NCBI GenBank assembly: GCA_029204225.1
Contig: CM055100.1
Coordinates: 50,752,606-50,816,605 of the forward strand
Reading direction: 5' to 3'
Source of the DNA: Diphasiastrum complanatum
Taxonomy: Eukaryota; Streptophyta; Lycopodiopsida; Lycopodiales; Lycopodiaceae
Length of the DNA stretch: 64,000 nt
Part shown: piece by piece, positions 1-10,503 of the stretch
Layout: every line of letters begins with the position of its first letter
Numbering within the stretch: position 1 is the stretch's first letter
Notes under the pieces: generated by a model
Seen by the model: only the letters and a program-made list of their open reading frames with translations
Told to the model about the DNA's origin: nothing
Database searches by the model: none
Program-made: the position numbers and the translations under genes

Positions 1-534
1 TAGACCAGATTTGAGCTATAGTGTAAGCAAGTTAAGTCAATATATGCAAGGTCCTTTGATGCATCATTGGAAAAGTGCCAAGAGAGTACTTAGATATGTC
101 TCTTCTACTAGATTGTTTGGCATTCTCTATCAAGGATCTAACTTTTACTTGAGGGCATATTCGGATTCAGATTTTGCAGGAGACAAGATGGATAGGAGAT
201 CTATAAGTGCATTTGCACTTTCCTTTGTGGAGGAGTGATATCTTGGCTTTCCAAAAAGCAAGATACAATCTAACTTTCCTCTTGTGAAGCCGAGTACAAG
301 GCATTGACTTCAACATCTAAAGAACTCCTATGGCTAAGAAGACTTTTGGTGGAACTACAAGTGCTAAAGGCCGAGGAGATCCTATGTATCTATTGTGACA
401 GTCAAGCTTCTCAACAAATTGCTACCAATCCGATCTTCCATGCTAGAACAAAGCATATTGAGATAGCTCATCACTTTGTGAGGGAGAAGGTGCAATCCAA
501 GGAGGTACAACTTCATCATGTGCCATCATTTGAG
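1..534 (+). pseudogene. Copia RT-RNase H remnant (B-like)
   Basis: This is the 3' part of a Ty1/Copia pol gene. It reads from the RT-RNase H connection (KLSQYMQ, WKSAKRVLRY) through the RNase H start (YSDSDFAGDKMDRRS) to the C-terminal KHIEIAHHFVREKV block. The reading frame is broken: a stop follows FALSFVEE near 236, and the RNase H resumes in another frame from about 304. It closely resembles the same part of the intact element at 33539-37492. The 5' part lies outside the window, and the 3' end stops at codons for FEC, where an LTR begins at 535. It is a dead fragment. Confidence 0.9.
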
Positions 535-1649
535 TGTTGGATTATTCTCCTTCTTACTAATCGACTAATCAGTTTTAATCCTCATCCATTGTTTATCCAG
601 TTCTGCCGATTTTCTCGTGTCTTTACACAGTTTGCAGATTTACAAGTGTTTTTACACAATCTGCAGAAATACACGGAGTTTGACAACAGTGTTGCCTTTC
701 TCACATTTTTCACCTGTCAGGATGTAGAGTCGCATTTTTTGCATTTTTCAAAGTGCCTCAAATGTTAAGAAAATGACTCTGGCAAAGTGTGGGACTACCC
801 TAAATGAGATTTAAGGACACTGTCGGGTTTTTCGCAAAAAGTCGACATTATCGCTTGTGGTAGTTTTAGTTCATTTATGTAGAGTGACAGTTTTAGTTCA
901 TTCATGCATACAGATTGTTTACGACCAATTTTCACCACTTATCAACAATCAATTTCTGAGAAGGAACTGATGAATACCAGCGGACACCAGCCAACTGGCA
1001 ATCGCATTTGACAACCTAATTACTTAGTATAAATTAGCTGTTCATACATCTCTTTTCAAGTTCTGAAGTTTTTGATCAATAGATCAACAAGTATTGAATA
1101 GTTAGCTCTTTCTCTCTCTCAAGCTTAAGAGCTTGAACACTCCTGAGCATTCTAGCTCACTTCTTAGAGTTGTTTAGAGATTGCTATTGCGCTTACTACT
1201 TATCATCATTGCACTTAATTCAGACTTTCATTTTAGCCGCTCAGAGATAGCTTAGAGTACACGGCTTCAATCCACAACTTATTGTACTCATTTACTTCTG
1301 TTTCATTTTTCATACTGAATCAATACTATCTTTTATTGCGTACAGGTTCTCATCTCAGAATGTATGCATTTTTGTAGTCCTTTGCGAGTAATTATTTGTC
1401 TGATAATTCAATGCATTATTGTTTGGCCACATAATCATTGTAGTACTGATGATTTCAAAGTTGGTTACTATAAGATTGAACATGATTTCTATTACTATTG
1501 TTTTGTTCGAAATTGATAGGGCATAGTCATGCATGAAGAAAGAGGAAGATAGTCTATTCCACTATGCACGATAAGTTTTCTTTCTTGTCGTTCGAATTCT
1601 TTTTATTCGAATCTTATTCGACCTATTTTTCACATACCTCTTTGTGGCA
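535..1649 (+). repeat. C-type Copia LTR (5' LTR)
   Basis: It starts TGTTGGATTATT and ends GTGGCA, directly followed by a primer binding site at 1650, so it reads as a 5' LTR of about 1.1 kb. It interrupts the RNase H codons of the fragment at 1-534. The U5 side is rich in TTCGAA-like words, as is the LTR piece next to element C at 55920. Start and end are by eye from the TG/CA ends and the flanking gene break. Confidence 0.6.
1028..1035 (+). promoter_or_regulatory. Probable TATA box of the C-type LTR
   Basis: The word TATAAATT sits in the middle of the LTR, about 620 bases before its 3' end, followed by a CT-rich stretch, as expected for a plant LTR promoter. No transcription start can be shown from sequence alone. 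Confidence 0.4.
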
Positions 1650-1661
1650 TGGTATCAGAGC
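1650..1661 (+). other. Primer binding site, initiator tRNA-Met type
   Basis: TGGTATCAGAGC is the standard Copia primer binding site, complementary to the 3' end of initiator tRNA-Met. It lies directly after the LTR end. Confidence 0.85.
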
Positions 1662-1708
1662 GTTGATTCTTCTTCAGGGCCTAATACTTTTTTTTGTGGA
1701 GATTTAAG

Positions 1709-1850
1709 ATGAAGATCTTGCTAATCGCCAATGAGTTATGGAATGTTGTTACAAGTACAGAAGTAAAACCTGAAGATGATACATAAGACTCAAAGTGGAA
1801 ATCGAAGGATGGTAAAGCTTTCGTGCTTATTATCTGCCAATTTTCATAGA
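1709..1850 (+). pseudogene. Copia gag start (C family)
   Basis: The reading frame begins MKILLIANELWNVVTS and continues KPEDDT, a stop, then SKWKSKDGKAFVLII. This matches the start of gag in element C (MKTVLMSKELYDVVIG, KWKLKDGKTFTLII). It is the beginning of the gag gene belonging to the LTR at 535-1649. It breaks off after about 45 codons, and the D-family LTR begins at 1929. The bases between 1851 and 1928 show nothing recognisable. Confidence 0.7.
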
Positions 1851-1928
1851 AAAAGGACAAATATTGATTGTACTATCAATCATTAAGAGTTATTGATTGC
1901 TTAATCAAAAAATCTATCAAGTTCGAGA

Positions 1929-2656
1929 TGTTAGATCTTGATCTAGATGCTTTACACTATGATTTAAGCAAGAACAATGGATCAAATGATCAAACACATG
2001 GATGGGCGGCCTCACACGTGTGGAGGATAGTACTTTCACGGCCTGTTTACAGAGAGTAAAGTACATTAATTCACAAATGCATTTCATTCAACAAAACTAG
2101 AATTTGCCAATGTCACATCAACTTGTTATTGATTTGGTTGATCTCTTTATAGATCAAGTACATCCACGAGCTGTGTACTGTCCAGCATGCCTTCACACGT
2201 GTGAAGAGTGCCTAGTCATCCAGATCCACCAATGGGAGCCATATGTGCTCATTTCCCAATGTTGACTATTCTCTTTGGCTAGAAAACAAAAAGCTAGTCT
2301 TCCACATTTATAGGAATATTCTCTATAAAATAGGATCTAGTGCAATCTTCCTATCTTATCTTCTAGAAGCTTATCCACACGTGTGAATGGTATCTTGACA
2401 TGTGTGAGTAATAACTCATTCACATGGAAGTCCAATCTATTTACAAAAGGTTTGACCAATTTGACCATTTTCAAGATTCTACTCAAAGGTCAATTTCACA
2501 CTAGTGTAGATCAAGCTAAAACCAATCTAACTTAATAAAAATGACTTATGTACATTCTTTCACATGTGGGAACAAATTCCACACGTGTGAGATCCTATCA
2601 AGCTCATATAACTTGAGATCTACTAGATACGACAAGTTGGAAGTGATATTTTAACA
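1929..2656 (-). repeat. D-family Copia 3' LTR
   Basis: On the minus strand it starts TGTTAAAATATC right after the purine run GAGGAGGAG and ends GATCTAACA, giving TGTTA/TAACA inverted ends and a length of 728 bases. It holds four exact copies of CACACGTGTG. A minus-strand TATAAATG word lies near 2306-2313. The partner 5' LTR is missing. Confidence 0.7.
2013..2589. promoter_or_regulatory. Cluster of four CACACGTGTG palindromes in the D LTR
   Basis: Exact 10-bp palindromes occur at 2013-2022, 2194-2203, 2376-2385 and 2580-2589. Each contains CACGTG, the G-box core bound by plant bZIP and bHLH factors. Looser versions (CATGTGTGAG, CACATGTGG) lie between them. A role as LTR enhancer is inference. 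Confidence 0.45.
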
Positions 2657-3475
2657 CTCCTCCTCACTTCTAACTTGGCAAGTCTAATGTACACATATCT
2701 ACAACTCCAAAAGCATTTCTTAACTTGAAAAATGAATCTTTAGCCAAAGGTTTGGTTAAGATATTAGCTATGCACTCGGATGAAGGCACATGATGAAGTT
2801 GAACCTCCCCCTCAATAAGTAGATTAAGGAGCCTATTAGCTTCCTAAAGAGTGTGATGTCCTTAAAGGATGCTTCATCACAATCATTAGTAACTTTACAA
2901 GTTTGCTCCATAGGGGTGTCAATCCCTTTACAATCTTTCATGCCAAACCTCTCAAGAATGGAAGTAGCATACTTTGATTGACTTATAAAAGTAAAATCAC
3001 TACCTCAAGTAACTTCTATTCCAAGTATGAACTTAAGAAGTCCTAGATCTACCATCTTGAATTCACTAGACAAGGAAACTTTAACATTTCTTATGTCTTC
3101 AACATCATTTCCTATCAATATGATATCATCAACATAAAGTACTCAAATGATGATCTTTCCATCATTACATTTGATGTACAAAGAAGGCTCATAAGAGCTA
3201 ATTACAAAGCCAACAAAGTAGAGAAAATCATGCAACCTAGAGTACCAAGCTCTAGGTGCTTGTTTCAAGCCATATAGGCTCTTCCTTAAGTGGCAAACCT
3301 TGTCCTCCTCACCATCCTTGATGAAGCCCTTGGGTTGCAACATGCATATTTCCTCCTCCAAGTAGCCATTAAAAAACCATTTGTCACATCCATTTGATAG
3401 AGATTCCACTTGAATAAAGTAGCAAGACAAATGATCAATCTAATGGCTACAAGTTTTGCTACAGGAGCAAGAAAC
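2657..3475 (-). pseudogene. D-family Copia RT with RNase H deleted
   Basis: Minus-strand reading gives an RT segment (APVAKLVAIRLI, WNLYQMDVTNGF, YGLKQAPRAWYSRLH) down to FRKLIGSL near 2829. It then jumps directly to the end of RNase H (LIEGEVQLHHVPSSEC, then ILTKPLAKD) before the LTR. Roughly 200 codons of RNase H are missing between 2815 and 2829. The 5' end of pol stops at about 3475, where it meets a gag fragment on the other strand. Several stops are present. Confidence 0.85.
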
Positions 3476-3950
3476 CTGGCCACTGGGAGCGTGAATGCTT
3501 CAAGAAACAGAAGGAGATGGAACAAAGAGAAGACAAATGGCAAGCGAGAAATTATGCTGATCAACATCAATTTGATGACTATTATTATGAAGACAATTAT
3601 ACTGATCAACATCAATACGATGATGATCAATATGAAGATGATACTGGTGAGAGTTCAAAATTGTTCATTACAGCATTAATGACAAGTGATGAAGCCAAGG
3701 ATACATGGTACATTGATAGTGGTGCATCCAAGCACATGACTTCAAGGAAAGAGTAGTTTTCAGAACTCAAGAAAACTGACAATGGTGATGAAGTTGGACA
3801 AGCTGATGGCAAATTGCTATCTGTTAAAGGAGTTGGAGTGGTACCAATGAAGTTAGCCAGTGAGAAGATAAAGCAAATAAGCAATGTGCAATATGTACCT
3901 GGCTTAGCTAACAATCTACTATCTGCTCTATCACACTAACTCATACAGAA
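3457..3950 (+). pseudogene. Copia gag zinc knuckle and protease fragment (E family)
   Basis: The frame reads a zinc knuckle (CYRSKKPGHWERECFK; the second Cys of CX2C is replaced by Ser). An acidic, Tyr- and Gln-rich linker with a repeated TDQHQ/ADQHQ motif follows. Then comes the aspartic protease (WYIDSGASKHM, catalytic DSG), a stop at SRKE, and the conserved NVQYVPGLANNLLSALS block, ending at LIQN. It stops exactly where the E LTR begins at 3951. Pol of the same family lies on the opposite strand at 4108-6971 and begins almost at the next codons. Confidence 0.85.
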
Positions 3951-4107
3951 TGTAAAAAGTACAAATAAACCCTGAACCCCTGATAGAGAGAGAAAACCTA
4001 TGAGTAGACTAATAGACTAGCCTATAGCTATTGACAACTGGTCACAACTATCAACATTAATGTACCTCGTAAATAGTAATAATGAAGTTTATCATTGATT
4101 TCTAACA
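3951..4107 (-). repeat. Short E-family Copia LTR, 157 bp
   Basis: On the minus strand it starts TGTTAGAAATC just after the purine run of the pol tail (GAGGGAGAG) and ends CTTTTTACA. The pol frame ends in codons that run into the LTR (GEC, then stop). The outer end of this LTR is joined directly to E gag sequence in the opposite orientation, which is abnormal for an LTR element. Confidence 0.55.
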
Positions 4108-6971
4108 CTCTCCCTCAATGATAAAATCACATTCTTCTATTCCTAATAGAATATGAAACCTCTCAAATTTACATCTACCTAATGACTTAGTAAAAATATC
4201 TGTCATTTGATCTTCAGATTTACAAAAAACGAGATCAATGGCTCCATCAAGAATTTTCTCTCGAACAAAATGGTAGTGTATTTCGATGTGTTTGGTTCGA
4301 ACATGTAGAACTGGATTTTTGGCAAGGTGAATGCAACTTTGATTATTGCAAGCTATAGTAGTCACATCCACCTGTGGTTGACCTGAATCCACAAGCAATC
4401 TTCGTAACCATACCGCTTCTTGTGTAGCATTGTTGAGTGCTCGATATTCAGCTTCCGTCGATGATAAGGCTACTGTAGGTTGCTTTATGTTGCGCCATGA
4501 AATTGCAGTTGTACCATAACTGAATGTATGACCACTGGTAGATCTTTTGTCATTAATATTACCTGCCCAATCGGCATCTGTATAAACTACCAACATTGGT
4601 GCTTCAGGCTGATCATACTTCAAACCAAAATTCAATGTCCCTTGAATGTATGAGAATACGTTTAGCAGACTTCTAATGTGCTTGACTAGGACCTTGCATA
4701 AATTGACTAACAACACCAACAACATAAGAAATATCAGGTCGTGTGTGTGTCAAATAAATCAAACTACCCACCAACTATCTATACAAATAAGCATCCACTT
4801 TTTCAGATTCATCATATGTAGTAAGCTTCATGTTGACATCCATAGGTGTACTCAAAGGCTTACAATCCTGCATATTGAACTTATAAAGCAAATCTCGTGC
4901 ATATTTGCTTTGTGTAAGAAAGGCCATGTCTTCCTTTTGCTATACTTCAATGCCAAGACAATAGTGCATCAATCCTAGATCACTTATGTCAAAAGCATTG
5001 GAAAGATCTGATTTTATCTCATCAATTAAGCTCTCATTACTTCCTGTAATAATCGAATCATCCATGTACAACACAATGAACACTATATCTGAGTCTTGCC
5101 TTAAAATGTAAAGATTAGGATCAGCATCACTCTTTACCATTCCCCTTAGCTTGAAGTGTTCATCAATGCAAGAGTACCACGCCCGTGGTGCTTGCTTCAA
5201 TCCATAAATGGCTTTGTTGAGCTTACAAACGAGATGCTCTCTCTCTGGCTCAACAAATCCTTGAGGTTGTACTGAGTACACCTCTTCATCCAGCACTCCA
5301 TTAAGAAAAGTAGATTTAACGTCCATTTCCTGGATCTTCCAACCATAGAAAATAGAAATAGCAATGATAGAACATATAGTTACCATCTTAGCTATGGGTG
5401 CGAAGGTTTCCTCAAAATCAATACCTTCTTACTGCTCAAATCCTCTCGCAACCAAATGTGCTTTGTACTTGTTGAGTTGCCCATCAGCTCCATATTTGAT
5501 CTTGTATATCCATTTGCAAGTGATAGGCATCTTACCATCAGGTAGCTCAACCAAGTTCCACGTCCTATTTTTCGTTATAGCTTCCATTTCTGTTTCCATA
5601 GCTTCATGCCACTCCTTGTGCTCCTTTGCTTTATCAAAAGTTTTTGGTTCTTGAGCCTTGAGCACAGAACCCATCAGGGCTAGATTCATCTCTACTCTTG
5701 CAGGAGGTTTTTGATTTCTAGTTGATCTTCTAAGCTCTCCCTGCTCACTTGATTCGGGAGTATCTCCCTTATTAGCATCACTTGTTACTGACAAGTACCA
5801 CTTAGGCACTCTCCTAGGAATCTCAGTATTGACCCTATCTTTTTCCATTGGCTCTTCCATATCAACACCAACTTCTTCCTTCACTTGCACTTTAGCTTTA
5901 TCATCAAAGGGATCAATTGTCAATTTTATTTGGTCATTTTGACCCATCTCATCAAAAGTAGCATCTCTGGAAATCACGATTTTTTGTGCATCTGTGTCAT
6001 ACATCCTATATGCCTTGGCTCTTTCATCATATCCAAGGAAAATACACTTAACAACTTTTGCATCCAGCTTCTTTCATTTTTCATCAGGTACATGAGCGTA
6101 AGCATCACAACCAAATACTCGTAAATGAGAAACATTAGCTTTCTTTCCAGTAAAAGCTTCGTAAGGTGTCTTACCCTCCACGGACTTCATAGGACATCGA
6201 TTCAAAATATGAGTAGTTGTGTTGCATGCTTCTATCCAAAAAGTATTTGGCAAACCCTTGCTCTTAAGCATTTCCCTAGCCATCTCCACAATGGATCTGT
6301 TTTTCCATTCTGCAACTCCGTTCTGTTGTGGTGAATAGGATGTAGTGGTTTGTCTCTTGATCCCCTGATCCTTGCAAAAGTTTATAAACTCTGTTGAAAA
6401 ATACTCACCGCCACCATCTGATCTGAGGGTCTTAATATAACAACCTGTTTGTTTTTCAACTAGAGCCTTGAACTCTCTAAACTTGGCAAAAGCATCAGAT
6501 TTCTTGCTTATGAAATAAATCCAGACATGTCTACTATAGTCATCAATGAATGTGATGAAATAGTAACAACCACTAATGGACCTAGTTTGTATTGGTCCAC
6601 ACAGATCACTATGAACAAGATCAAGAATGCCATTGGCTCTTCTTGCTCCATCTTTGGGAAATCTCTCTCTATGTTGTTTTCCCAAAATGCAACCCTCACA
6701 AATTTTTCCTTCAAAAGAGATATCAGGCAAACCACCAACTAGATTACCTCTTTTAAGAATTTGCAAGCTTTGAGCACTGATATGACCAAACCTTTGGTGC
6801 CAAAAATCACTTCGACTATCAACAGTGCTTACCATAGCTTGAGTAAAAGATCTCGCATTCAATTTGTAGAGTCGATTCTCGTTGACTCTAGCTCCTATAG
6901 CAATCACTTTGTAGTGATTCTTGATGTCTTTGACAAGACATTTGTCACTGTCAAACTCAACCTTTAGCTTG
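4108..6971 (-). pseudogene. E-family Copia pol (integrase-RT-RNase H), broken
   Basis: Read from 6971 down it encodes VEFDSDKCLVKDIK, then integrase: the HHCC region (DFWHQRFGHIS, CEGCILGKQH), catalytic motifs LVHSDLCG, LRSDGGGEY, and NGVAEWKNRS, where the usual R of AERKNR is W. The linker and RT start follow (LRRSTRNQKPPARV, CKWIYKIKYG), with a stop after VARGFEQ. RT continues (QEMDVKSTFLNG, YGLKQAPRAWYS, VLYMDDSIITG; YMDD in place of YVDD). RNase H (TDADWAGNINDKRS, SSTEAEYRAL, KHIEIHYHFVREK) runs to IIEGEC at the LTR. At least three frame breaks: near 6070, 5420 and 4740-4940. A dead copy. Confidence 0.9.
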
Positions 6972-7295
6972 GAGGACCAGCGCTAGACCTCCAGGAGATC
7001 ATGCACACCTCTCACATGCACAGGTACCACTGTACATGTGGATGCCTCCCACATGCACACTATGCATGTGGAGGACTTAGGTCCTACTCAAGTCTAGGGA
7101 CCAGACCTTAGTTACTAAGGGTGTCCTCCACTTAGTGGCACTCCCTATGGATGTAGACCAAGCCCTCTAGATCCTAGTACCTAAGGGTTATTAGTTCGAA
7201 CTACGGGGCTGAGTGTCACCCCCGCCGGGACCCCTTAGGAACTAACGAGTTACATGTACCCTTCTGTTTGCCAATGGCCATAAGAACTCCCCTCC
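6972..7295. other. Unclassified GC-richer segment between E and Gypsy fragments
   Basis: About 320 bases more GC-rich than their surroundings, with repeated words such as CACATGCAC, ATGCATGTGGAGG and AGGACTTAGGTCCT. I see no reading frame, LTR end or primer site in it. It could be LTR debris of an element not otherwise present here. Confidence 0.4.
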
Positions 7296-7860
7296 CTAAA
7301 AGGAGCTTTTGTGGGAGGAAAGCCACTTGATACTTTCTTGATCATACACGATCTCAAACTTAGCTCCATAGAGGTAATGCCTCCATTTCTTAAGAGCATA
7401 GACTATTGCAAACAACTCCTTCTCATAAGTGGAATAACTTAATTGGTGTTTATCCGATTTCTTACTTTTAAACGTGACCGGATGGTCTTGTTGAGTGAGA
7501 ACAACACCAACTGCCTGATTACTGGCATCTGTTTCTACTACAAATGCTTCATTTGGATCCACTAAGCTTAAGACAGGAGCAGTTGCAACTGCAACCTTTA
7601 CATATTCAAAGCTCGCTTGTTGTTTAGGCCCCCAGCTAAAGTACTTGCCCTTACCCTTGAGCTGATCCATCAAAAGAGTAGTCAAGCAGCCATTGATGGA
7701 TAAACCTCCTGTAGAATCCAGCCAATTTGAGGAAGATCTGCAGCTCTTCCATCGAAGTTGGTACTGGACATCACATAATTGCGGCTACTTTCTTAGGATC
7801 CATCCTGATCTCCTCAGCTGAGATAATATGTCCGAGATAGTGAATCTCTTCTTCCGCCTT
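7296..7860 (-). pseudogene. Ty3/Gypsy RT thumb and RNase H fragment
   Basis: Minus-strand reading gives HYLGHIISAEEIRMDP, then ELQIFLKLAGFYRRFING, which is the Gypsy RT thumb. RNase H follows: ALSLV-type APVLSLVDPNEAFVVETD, QAVGVVLTQQDHPVTF, YEKELFAIVYALKKWRHYL. One stop occurs near the thumb (IM, stop, CPVPTS), so it is a pseudogene. It ends in the RNase H core (WLSSHKSSF) and is fused upstream at about 7860 to Copia gag on the same strand. Confidence 0.9.
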
Positions 7861-7879
7861 CTTGTGGTGATTGCTTATG

Positions 7880-8284
7880 GTGAATGCTTGATGTTGCATA
7901 TCTAATTTTTGACACTTGTCCATTTTCTCCACTTCCCCTCATGCTTTGCAAGATCAAGTTTCTTAGCATAAGCACTCTTGAAGTGTCATTGGATTCATAA
8001 ATGTTCTTTAGTGAATCCCAAGCCTCTTTTGATGTGGTACAAGAAGCCACCTCCTTCAAGAGGTCATTTCTTACATTTAACTTCAAGCAATGTAGGGCTA
8101 ATCTAACCCTCTTCTTGTACTTTAGTTGTTCTTGGGGAGATTGAGGCTCTTCCTCAACTCCTAAGACAATATCAAAGAGATCATGAACCACTAGTAGTGA
8201 TTCCATTCTTACTTTCCAAATGGAATAGTTTGTGGAAGTTAGTTTCTCACTAGATTCTAACATATATCCACCCATGGATGTCAT
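7880..8284 (-). pseudogene. Copia gag, N-terminal part
   Basis: The start codon is at 8284 and the reading frame gives MTSMGGYMLESSEKLTSTNY, then WKVRMESLLVVHDLF, LKEVASCTTSKEAWDSLK and RVLMLRNLILQSMR. This is the UBN2-type capsid region of Copia gag, similar in layout to residues 1-110 of the intact B5 polyprotein. After about 120 codons it loses similarity and runs into the Gypsy fragment. The protease, integrase and RT of this copy are absent. Confidence 0.85.
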
Positions 8285-8644
8285 TCGGAATGAAAGCCTA
8301 TGAGATACACCAATTTCTCTTGATAAGGTGTGATCTAAGATAGATTTCTAGCTTTCAAGAAGCTTATAATCTCGGCCCAATCAATCCTAGTTCAACTTCG
8401 ATGATGGTATAATAGATCAACTACAAATATCCTAGCAATTCATTCCTCAAAGAAATTGATTCTAGTTCAAATTGGTTTGATATTTCACACACACTTGAGA
8501 TCTGAACAAATCAGCCTTAAAGGTCTGATCTAATGCTTCAAAATGAATTGCTTCAATGACTCAAATCACTACTTGATTATTAGCATTCAATAGATTGAAC
8601 CTAGATCTAGACAATGCACTAAAAACCTTGAATTTTGCACTTTT
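8285..8644 (-). other. Probable 5' leader of the gag fragment, noncoding
   Basis: This AT-rich stretch lies upstream of the gag start at 8284 and resembles the untranslated leaders of the other Copia copies here (runs of AGATTGAACC and GATCTAG-type words). No primer binding site or LTR end is recognisable, so the 5' LTR of this copy seems lost. Confidence 0.4.
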
Positions 8645-8904
8645 TTGGATCAAAAACACTTATGGAAGTTAATTAGAAGGTTGCTGTACAGTTTCACACA
8701 TGTGGATAGTACTTTAGCAGCCCACAAATTGATCTTGACCAAAAACAATGATGTTACTTCTCTCTTTGAACTCACCCTCTCAATTAGAACTCAAAAACAA
8801 CAAATTGTCAATGATTTCTCAAGTACTATTAGTCATTTAGATCACTCTTAGACTCGGCTCACTCCCGCTAAAGAGATGTTATCTGTTGGAAGTAAATATA
8901 TTCA
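8645..8904 (+). pseudogene. Small gag-like remnant, plus strand
   Basis: The frame contains DVTSLFELTLSIRTQKQQ and NDFSSTISHLDHS, a stop, then AKEMLSVGSKYIHAMA. The pattern of hydrophobic and Gln-rich residues is that of a Copia capsid segment (FELTxxIRxxKQ...), but it is only about 70 codons long. I cannot place it in a family. It ends where the F-copy-1 LTR appears to begin. Confidence 0.4.
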
Positions 8905-9665
8905 TGCGATGGCTAGATCATCCATGGTTGTAGTATAGTAATAGACAGTTTGTCCACTTCCTAAGATCTACATAAAAGCTTACAAAAGAGGCAAAGAGCA
9001 TGAACAAAAAGGAAAGCACCAAGGCTTCCCACAACTGGTGCTCGGAACTAAACTTAGTCTAAGGGTTGGCTAAGGCTTTCCCGACTAGCCAGAAATCGCT
9101 AAATAAACTAAAGCTTGCTAAGGCTTACCCAACTAGCAAGGTGCTTAATCTAAATCCTATCTAGCACCCAAAGGGAGATGAAAAATAGAGGTTGCGGGTA
9201 ATTAAGCATAAATCAATAAAAGCAATCCAGAAACAAATTCCTATGAAAGGAGGCAAGAGGAGGTCCGAGCACCTTCCCTCAAGCTATGCACCTTCCAAAG
9301 AGAACACAATGAAATAACAAGATAATCATAAGGCAATTTGTCATAATCTCGAAGTGTTATTTACAAGGGAAATGCCTCTCTTCTTATAGCCCATAAGTTT
9401 CCACTAACTTATGACTTCTAACTTGCCATTCTAAGGCTTCACAACTTCTAATTCAGAAAGTTTAAGTCTCTAAACTTAGAACTTAGGATAACTTAGAATC
9501 TTTTAAGTTTATAAGCTTAAGCTTCTAACTTAGAAGTTTAGAATTTATTTAAGCTTCTACCCATACACATGCCATGGTAGAAATTTATTAACAAGTACCG
9601 ACACGTGGACTTACAATACACATGCCACAATGTTTTATTTCTTTTTTTCTACTTTGTTGCTAGCA
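8905..9665 (-). repeat. F copy 1, 3' LTR
   Basis: On the minus strand the LTR starts TGCTAGCAACAA immediately after a polypurine tract (AATAAGGAGGGGGATAA, RC of 9666-9682). F copy 2 has the same arrangement at 56843 (GGGGTGGATAA, then TGTTAGCGGATT). The low end is set at 8905 by the shared word TATTCATGCG found just inside or beside both copies, so it is approximate. The LTR contains many repeats of TTAGAAGTT/TAAGCTT-type words. Confidence 0.5.
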
Positions 9666-9738
9666 TTATCCCCCTCCTTATTGGATTGGTGGTCCCACAC
9701 CAATCAAGGCTTTTTCGTCCCGGATCTGTTTGGGCTTC

Positions 9739-10503
9739 CTAGAGGCAGGATTGTTGTTGATGTGTTTGGTAGATCCTTTTGCTGATCCCTTCCATCATTT
9801 GCCAACATAATTTGTTAAGGACGAGCCTTGGGGCATAGTAATATAACATACATTGGAGAAAGCCACGTGTTTTCCATGGCTCGACCATATCAACATGGAG
9901 CTCTGAAGTGAGAGCTGCCCTGTAATAAAGTCGCGCTATGTTGATGTGGTCGGCTTCAATCTTTAAGGCATGATTGATATTGATGGCAATTGATGGGAGT
10001 CCCCGATCCCAATAACCTTGTAGTTTTGTCAAATATGCCAACAGGCCACAATTGTCTACAAAATATCGCACATCATGATCGGGGTTGCCATGATGTTGTT
10101 GGTAGAATACGCAACAAATTGTGATCATGTCATATGCCAGGTTATCAGTATTCACACCTGTCAGCTTGGGCCAATAAATCTTGTTTTTCACCTTTGTGTC
10201 AACAAACGGCTCTCAATGACCTATTGGATAATAATAGAGATTGATGCGCATATAGACTGGTGCATCAAGATACCATGCCATGGAGGTTTTGCTTTGCAGA
10301 AAGAGTTGATGGCACCATGCTGGTTGTAGGTCAAGGAGTTTGACTGATTCTTTATGGGTTTGGCAGTCATCGAGATTCGAAAGAATGTATCTGCTTTGTT
10401 CCTTTGGTTGAGACTTCTTTGCAAACTCTCGAGAGATTAGCATATCCTTGCTAGGCACATTTGGAGTGATCATATGCCTTATTGAAGGTGCTTCAACTGC
10501 CAA
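9739..10503 (-). pseudogene. F copy 1: C-terminal domain of gag-like protein
   Basis: Read from 10503 down, the frame gives LLDLQPAWCHQLFLQSK, then YLDAPVYMRINLYYYP, a stop, then KIYWPKLTGVN, LLAYLTKLQGYWDRGLP, ALKIEADHINIARLYYRAA and VDMVEPWKTRGF. The same order of motifs is found in F copy 2 (LQLQPKWWSKVLKDSR, YLRAPT, RIDPFYMP, AFLMQQECFWDHGF, QLYYKAAFMSSRYVTMIEDW, EMGF). Conservation between diverged copies shows it was a real protein domain. I do not recognise the fold. It lies just upstream of the polypurine tract, where pol normally ends in an LTR element. No RT, integrase or RNase H is present. Confidence 0.65.
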
